From NCBI GenBank assembly GCA_025808875.1, contig CP075528.1, positions 4,772,473-4,836,472 of the forward strand: a stretch of 64,000 nt of DNA, written 5' to 3'. Shown here piece after piece: positions 60,144-64,000 of the stretch. Position numbers and translations under genes: made by a program. The stretch's first letter is position 1, and each line of letters opens with the position of its first letter. Below the pieces are notes generated by a model. The model searched no databases, was not told the DNA's origin, and worked only from the letters and a program-made list of their open reading frames with translations. The stretch is from Enhydrobacter sp. GTDB lineage: Bacteria > Pseudomonadota > Alphaproteobacteria > Reyranellales > Reyranellaceae.

Positions 60144-61541
60144 TCACCCGATCTTGCGTACGTCGGCGATCGCACCCTTGATCGCCGCCGCCGCCGCCAT
60201 CGCCGGGCTGGCGAGATGGGTGCGCGCGCCGGGACCCTGGCGGCCGACGAAGTTGCGGTTGGAGGTCGAGACGCTGCGCTTGCCGGGCGGCACCCGCTCG
60301 CCGTTGGAGGCAAGGCACATCGAGCAGCCCGGCTCGCGCCATTCGAAGCCCGCCTCGACGAAGATCCTGTCGAGCCCCTCGGCCTCGGCCTGGCGCTTGA
60401 TGCGCTCCGAGCCGGGCACGACCCAGGCCGTGACGTGGTCGGCCTTGCGCCGTCCCTTGGCGATCGACGCGGCGGCGCGCAGGTCGGAGATGCGGCTGTT
60501 GGTGCAGGAGCCGATGAACACCCAGTCGACGTTGGTGCCCTCGATCGGTCTGCCGGGCTCGAGACCCTGGTAGCGCAGCGCCGCCTCCCACGCCGCGCGC
60601 TTCTCCTCCGGACCCTTGGCCGGGTCGGGAATGGCGCGGTCGACGGCGATCACGTGCTCGGGGCTGGTGCCCCAGGTGATCTGCGGCGCCACGTTCCTCA
60701 TGTCGATCGTGTGCTCGCGGTCGAACTCGGCGTCGGCATCGGTCGGGAGCGTGCGCCAGTGCGCGACGGCGCGGTCCCACAGGGCGCCCTTGGGTGCGTA
60801 GTCGCGGCCGGCGAGATACTCGTAGGTCGTGTCGTCGGGCGCCACCATGCCGGTGCGCGCGCCCATCTCGATGGTGAGGTTGCAGAGCGTGAGCCGCGCC
60901 TCGATCGGCAGGCTGCGCACGGCCGAGCCGGCATATTCGACGGCGTGGCCCGTGCCGGCCGCCGTGCCGACCTCGCCGATCAGGTGGAGGATCATGTCCT
61001 TGGCGGTCACGCCGACGGGCAGGCTGCCCTCGAAGCTGGCGCGGAAGCGCCTGGGCTTGCGTTGCACCATGGTCTGCGTGGCCAGCGTATGTACCAGCTC
61101 GGACGAGCCGATGCCGAAGGCGAGCGCGCCCATGCCGCCGTGCGTCGAGGTGTGGCTGTCGCCGCACACCAGGGTCGTGCCCGGCAGGGTGAGGCCAAGC
61201 TCGGGTCCGACGACGTGCACGATGCCGTTGCCGTCCTGGCCGAGGTCGAACAGCTTGATGCCGTACTTCGACGTCGTCTCGCGCATCGACTTCAGCAGCG
61301 GCTCGCCCGGCGGATAGGTCTTGTCGGTGCGGCCGGGCCGGGTCGACATCGTGTGGTCCGGCGTGCCGTAGATCAGGCGCGGCTGGGGCGGCGCGTAGCC
61401 CTTCTCGGCGGCCTCGGCGAGCGCCTTGCCGCCCGACATGTCGTGCAGCAGCGTGCGGTCGATGTGGAGCAGCACGAAGCCGTTGCCGAGATCGGCAATG
61501 ACGTGGCCGTCCCAGATCTTGTCGAACAGCGTCCTGGCCAT
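60144..61541 (-). CDS. leuC: 3-isopropylmalate dehydratase large subunit
   Basis: LeuC is the aconitase-like [4Fe-4S] subunit of isopropylmalate isomerase. The 465-residue protein contains the three cluster cysteines in I-G-S-C-T-N-S and P-G-C-S-M-C, and the substrate segment C-G-D-S-H-T-S-T-H-G. GGAGGAA about 6 bases upstream supports the start at 61541. It is followed by leuD and a DMT transporter on the same strand. Confidence 0.97.
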   Translation of the reverse strand: MARTLFDKIWDGHVIADLGNGFVLLHIDRTLLHDMSGGKALAEAAEKGYAPPQPRLIYGTPDHTMSTRPGRTDKTYPPGEPLLKSMRETTSKYGIKLFDLGQDGNGIVHVVGPELGLTLPGTTLVCGDSHTSTHGGMGALAFGIGSSELVHTLATQTMVQRKPRRFRASFEGSLPVGVTAKDMILHLIGEVGTAAGTGHAVEYAGSAVRSLPIEARLTLCNLTIEMGARTGMVAPDDTTYEYLAGRDYAPKGALWDRAVAHWRTLPTDADAEFDREHTIDMRNVAPQITWGTSPEHVIAVDRAIPDPAKGPEEKRAAWEAALRYQGLEPGRPIEGTNVDWVFIGSCTNSRISDLRAAASIAKGRRKADHVTAWVVPGSERIKRQAEAEGLDRIFVEAGFEWREPGCSMCLASNGERVPPGKRSVSTSNRNFVGRQGPGARTHLASPAMAAAAAIKGAIADVRKIG

Positions 61542-61592
61542 TGGTTCCTCCGCGAGGGGCGATATGAGCATCCGCCCGCTGCCGGGGAAAGC

Positions 61593-62768
61593 CTATTGCA
61601 CGACTTCCAGGCGGGCGTACCAGGGCGATGGGCCGGGCTCGGGTCCCCAGAGCCAGTCCCACCGCGGTCCGGCCGTCAGCGTCGTCGGAATGCCCAGCCG
61701 CGCCGCGAGATGGGTCGGCCAGACATCGTCGCCGACCACGCGGGCGCAGCGCGCGATGTTGGCGGGGTCGCGCTCGATCGATTGGCCGTCGGGCGGCGCT
61801 GCGTCGGTGAACCAGCCGACGCGACCGTCGGGTTGCGCGACGACGGCGAGCGGCGGCGGCGGCGGCAGCGAGTACAGCGTCCAGCCCAGGAGATGCGGCA
61901 GGCTGCGCAGCGGCGCGGCCGCCGCGAAGCCGTCGAGGCCGGCGCCGCGCACGATCGTGGATCCGCCGAGCAGCGGTGCGAGGGTTGGCCCGCACTGAAC
62001 GACCGCGTCGACGCCGCGGGCCAGCATCAGCGTGTCGCGCCGGGCGGCGCCGCTCTCGATGTCGGCCTGTTCCGGGTAGACCAGCAACCGGCCGTCGAGC
62101 GGCTCGCCCCGCCAACGCGGCAGATCCGGTGCGTAGCGCTCGCCCGGCAGGTCGAGCCGTGCCTCGTGGTCGTCCAAGCCGCGCAGCCAGTCGCCGCGCT
62201 CGAGCAGCAACTCGCCTCGCCTCAACCTCAGCGCCGCATCGTCGGGCCGCGTCGTCAGCGCCATATCGAGATCGGCAAGTGCGCCCATCCAGTCGCCGCG
62301 CGCCGCCAGCAGCCGGGCGCGCGCGCTCAGCGAGGGCACCAGGCGATGGTCGATCGACAGCGCCTCGTCGAAGGCGCGTTCCGCCTCTTCGGCCCGACCG
62401 AGTGCCTCGAGCGCGCGGCCGCGATTGTGGGCGATCGCGGGATCGCCGGGCTTGAGCGCCGCGGCGCGGTCGAGCGCGGCGAGGGCCGGTGCATGGTCGC
62501 CCAGCATCGACAGGCAGCCGGCGAGATTGATCTGGGCGGCGGCGTCGCGCGGCAGGAACCTGGCGGCGCGATCGAGAGGCTCGCGTGCCTCGGCGAAGCG
62601 TCCGAGCTTCAGGCGCACTTGGCCGAGCAGATGAAGCGCCTGGCCGGAGTTGGGCCGCGCCGCCACCACGCGGGCGAACAGCCGTTCGGCGCCCGCGAAG
62701 TCGCCCGTCGCGGCGTGCCGGATGGCATCGCGTGCCAGTTCGTCGACCTTTGAATCGGAGACAGTCAC
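61593..62768 (-). CDS. TPR protein with glycosyltransferase-like C-terminus
   Basis: The 391-residue protein has four or five TPR units in the first half (for example A-L-H-L-L-G-Q-V-R-L-K-L-G-R-F-A), followed by a region like the C-terminal part of TPR-linked GT41-type proteins: L-P-R-W-R-G-E-P-L-D-G-R-L-L-V-Y, then T-H-L-A-A-R-L-G-I-P-T-T and P-W-Y near the end. The glycosyltransferase-like part is short and lacks the usual E-Q-G-F-G-D segment (here P-E-Q-A-D-I-E), so it may be inactive. It lies upstream of leuC with a 51-base gap. Confidence 0.7.
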   Translation of the reverse strand: MTVSDSKVDELARDAIRHAATGDFAGAERLFARVVAARPNSGQALHLLGQVRLKLGRFAEAREPLDRAARFLPRDAAAQINLAGCLSMLGDHAPALAALDRAAALKPGDPAIAHNRGRALEALGRAEEAERAFDEALSIDHRLVPSLSARARLLAARGDWMGALADLDMALTTRPDDAALRLRRGELLLERGDWLRGLDDHEARLDLPGERYAPDLPRWRGEPLDGRLLVYPEQADIESGAARRDTLMLARGVDAVVQCGPTLAPLLGGSTIVRGAGLDGFAAAAPLRSLPHLLGWTLYSLPPPPPLAVVAQPDGRVGWFTDAAPPDGQSIERDPANIARCARVVGDDVWPTHLAARLGIPTTLTAGPRWDWLWGPEPGPSPWYARLEVVQ

Positions 62769-62801
62769 GCGCGGGCTCTAACAGAGCCGGCGGCGCAAGG
62801 G

Positions 62802-62904
62802 CAAAGAAAAAGCCGGCGGTCGACAGGGAGGCTGGGGAGTCGACCGCCGGCAGCGTCCGGAGAGGATCGGGCCCGGCAGGGTAGGGTTCGGGCCCGTCTC
62901 CGGA
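62802..62904 (-). ncRNA. Tandem hairpins downstream of DUF1127 (cuckoo/CcsR-like RNA candidate) and terminator
   Basis: On the minus strand, after the DUF1127 stop, two stable hairpins follow. The first (about 62856-62903) has an outer TCCGGAGA/TCTCCGGA pair and an inner GGGCCC-rich pair around a C-rich loop (AACCCTACCCTGC). The second is a perfect 13-bp stem (62812-62824 and 62839-62851) with loop TCCCCAGCCTCCCT, followed by TTTTTCTTT, a clear Rho-independent end. In Rhodobacter, DUF1127 transcripts are processed into tandem-hairpin RNAs with C-rich anti-Shine-Dalgarno loops, which is why I flag this as a candidate small RNA as well as a terminator. Confidence 0.6.
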
Positions 62905-62922
62905 ACTCGGGAAACCGCCGGA

Positions 62923-63126
62923 CTAGGCCCGCCAGAAGGGCTTGTTGGCCTCGAAGGCGACCTGGCCGGCGTTCAACCCGATGTCGTGCAGGGTGCGGGC
63001 GCCGAGGTTGCCAAGCTCATGCCGCTCGCGGCTGCGCCGGCGCCAGGTCTTGACCACGTCGGCGAAGGTGGCGATCGAACCGAGATGCAGGGTCGGCGAG
63101 GTGTAGGACGGGGACATCCGGGCCAT
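62923..63126 (-). CDS. DUF1127 small protein
   Basis: The 67-residue protein has the DUF1127 pattern W-R-R-R-S-R-E-R-H-E-L, then L-H-D-I-G-L-N and a C-terminal aromatic tail, matching the DUF1127 protein at 48 kb. Rhodobacter relatives bind RNA and turn over stress transcripts. It is followed by predicted RNA hairpins and is divergent from a LysR gene at 63262. Confidence 0.9.
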   Translation of the reverse strand: MARMSPSYTSPTLHLGSIATFADVVKTWRRRSRERHELGNLGARTLHDIGLNAGQVAFEANKPFWRA

Positions 63127-63189
63127 GGTCGGCTCCTGAAGAAGGTGGGTGTTTGCTGGCCGGTGATGTGCGCCCGCGAGCCGCTCTTT

Positions 63190-63205
63190 ACAAATGACCC
63201 TTTGT
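63190..63205. promoter_or_regulatory. Possible LysR operator between DUF1127 and LysR genes
   Basis: ACAAA (63190-63194) and TTTGT (63201-63205) form an inverted repeat with a six-base spacer, in the middle of the divergent region. LysR regulators usually bind a T-N11-A type dyad in such positions. The site is short, so the call is tentative. Confidence 0.35.
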
Positions 63206-63261
63206 CCGCTTTTGATTAATTTACCTCATCCGATAGACACTGCTTCCCGAAGGGATTTCCC

Positions 63262-64000
63262 ATGAAGCGCACGCTGCCTCCGCTCAATGGCTTGAGGGCT
63301 TTCGAAGCGGCCGCACGCCACATGAGCTTCACCGATGCGGCCCAGGAACTGAACGTCACCCAGGCCGCGATCAGCCATCAGGTGCGCGGGCTGGAACTGC
63401 GGCTCGGATTAAAATTGTTCGTGCGCAGAAACCGCTCGCTGCTGCTCTCGGAGTCGGGCCAGGCCTACCTGCCGGCGGTGCGCGCCGCGTTCGATCAACT
63501 GAACGAGGCGACGGAGAAACTGCTGCACAAGGATCGCGGCGGCAATCTCACCGTGACGACCACGGCGTCCTTCGCCACTAAGTGGCTGGTGCCGCGCCTC
63601 GGCGGGTTCCAGCGCGCCAATCCGGAGATCGACGTGCGCGTCAGCACCGGCACGGGACTCGTCGATTTCTCGCGCGAGGACGTCGATATCGGCATCCGCT
63701 ACGGCCGCGGTCAGTGGCCCAACCTCGTGGCCGAGCGACTGGTCGGTGAGGACGTGTTGCCGGTCTGCGCACCGTCGCTGCTCAAGGGCCCGAACGCGCT
63801 CAGGAAACCCGTCGATCTCAAGCGTTTCACGCTGCTGCATATCGGCACCTTTCCGGACGACTGGCAGGTCTGGCTGACCGCTGCCGGCATCAAGGGCATC
63901 GACGCCACTCGCGGCGTCACGTTCGACAACGCCGTCGTCGCCTACCAGGCCGCGATGGACGGCCTGGGCGTGGCGCTCGGCCGCAATCCGCTGGTCACTC
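63262..64000 (+). CDS. LysR-family regulator, GcvA type (partial, runs off window)
   Basis: From ATG 63262 the frame stays open to the end of the window (246 codons). It begins P-L-N-G-L-R-A-F-E-A-A-A-R-H-M-S-F and has the winged-helix block A-A-Q-E-L-N-V-T-Q-A-A-I-S-H-Q-V-R, followed by an effector domain with L-T-V-T-T-T-A-S-F-A-T-K-W-L. It is closely similar in layout to the LysR gene at 48482. Its divergent partner is the DUF1127 gene at 62923-63126. Confidence 0.93.
   Translation, partial: MKRTLPPLNGLRAFEAAARHMSFTDAAQELNVTQAAISHQVRGLELRLGLKLFVRRNRSLLLSESGQAYLPAVRAAFDQLNEATEKLLHKDRGGNLTVTTTASFATKWLVPRLGGFQRANPEIDVRVSTGTGLVDFSREDVDIGIRYGRGQWPNLVAERLVGEDVLPVCAPSLLKGPNALRKPVDLKRFTLLHIGTFPDDWQVWLTAAGIKGIDATRGVTFDNAVVAYQAAMDGLGVALGRNPLVT

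Overview
This 64 kb window is GC-rich, densely coding chromosomal DNA from an alphaproteobacterium. The evidence is an Irr-type Fur regulator with a perfect iron control element (ICE) nearby, the divergent irr / fabA-fabB-fabI arrangement, the mutM, enoyl-CoA hydratase, rpsT, dnaA order followed by dnaN-recF-gyrB, and two DUF1127 genes next to GcvA-like LysR regulators. The overall look fits Rhodospirillales or a Reyranella-like genome, but the genus is a guess. I see no rRNA, tRNA, CRISPR array, prophage or intact insertion sequence.

Layout. 0-2.8 kb: the tail of truB, then rpsO and pnp. 2.8-9.3 kb: a secreted intradiol dioxygenase, the unsaturated fatty acid operon fabA-fabB-fabI (minus strand), divergent irr, then an ICE in front of a rubrerythrin / Fe-S oxidoreductase / DUF3501 cluster. 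9.3-24 kb: a TonB-like protein, an SH3-domain protein, a D-2-hydroxyacid dehydrogenase, a PlsB-like acyltransferase with YihY and MAPEG proteins, msrA, a globin, a zinc peptidase, a DadA-like oxidase, hslVU, an MFS transporter, a secreted alpha/beta hydrolase and a nitronate monooxygenase.

24.1-31.2 kb holds the most unusual system: six tightly overlapping genes, hyfB-C-E-F-G-I. The proton-pumping membrane subunits and the [4Fe-4S] small subunit look intact. In the large subunit all four cysteines that should bind the NiFe site are replaced. This is the pattern of the energy-converting-hydrogenase-related (Ehr) complexes, whose substrate is not settled.

31.4-34.8 kb: an XRE regulator with a catalase-like protein, a small membrane protein, a thioesterase and a secreted unknown. 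34.75-46.3 kb: the replication block (gyrB, recF, dnaN, dnaA, all minus strand), a rhodanese, rpsT, an enoyl-CoA hydratase, mutM, yggS and a TPR protein. 46.3-64 kb: Smr, Ada, two DUF1127/LysR divergent modules (48 and 63 kb), a PCu(A)C-like protein, a lysine-2,3-aminomutase-like radical SAM enzyme, a Baeyer-Villiger monooxygenase, an EmrAB-type efflux pair, an M20 peptidase, a DMT transporter, leuCD and a TPR/glycosyltransferase-like protein. A 0.9 kb non-coding stretch at 56.3-57.2 kb carries a dense cluster of GTGTCCC-type motifs.

Two regulatory signals stand out. One is the ICE at 6735-6755. The other is a pair of stable hairpins with C-rich loops downstream of the DUF1127 gene at 62.9 kb, which resemble the CCUCCUCCC-loop (cuckoo / CcsR) small RNAs linked to DUF1127 genes in Rhodobacter.
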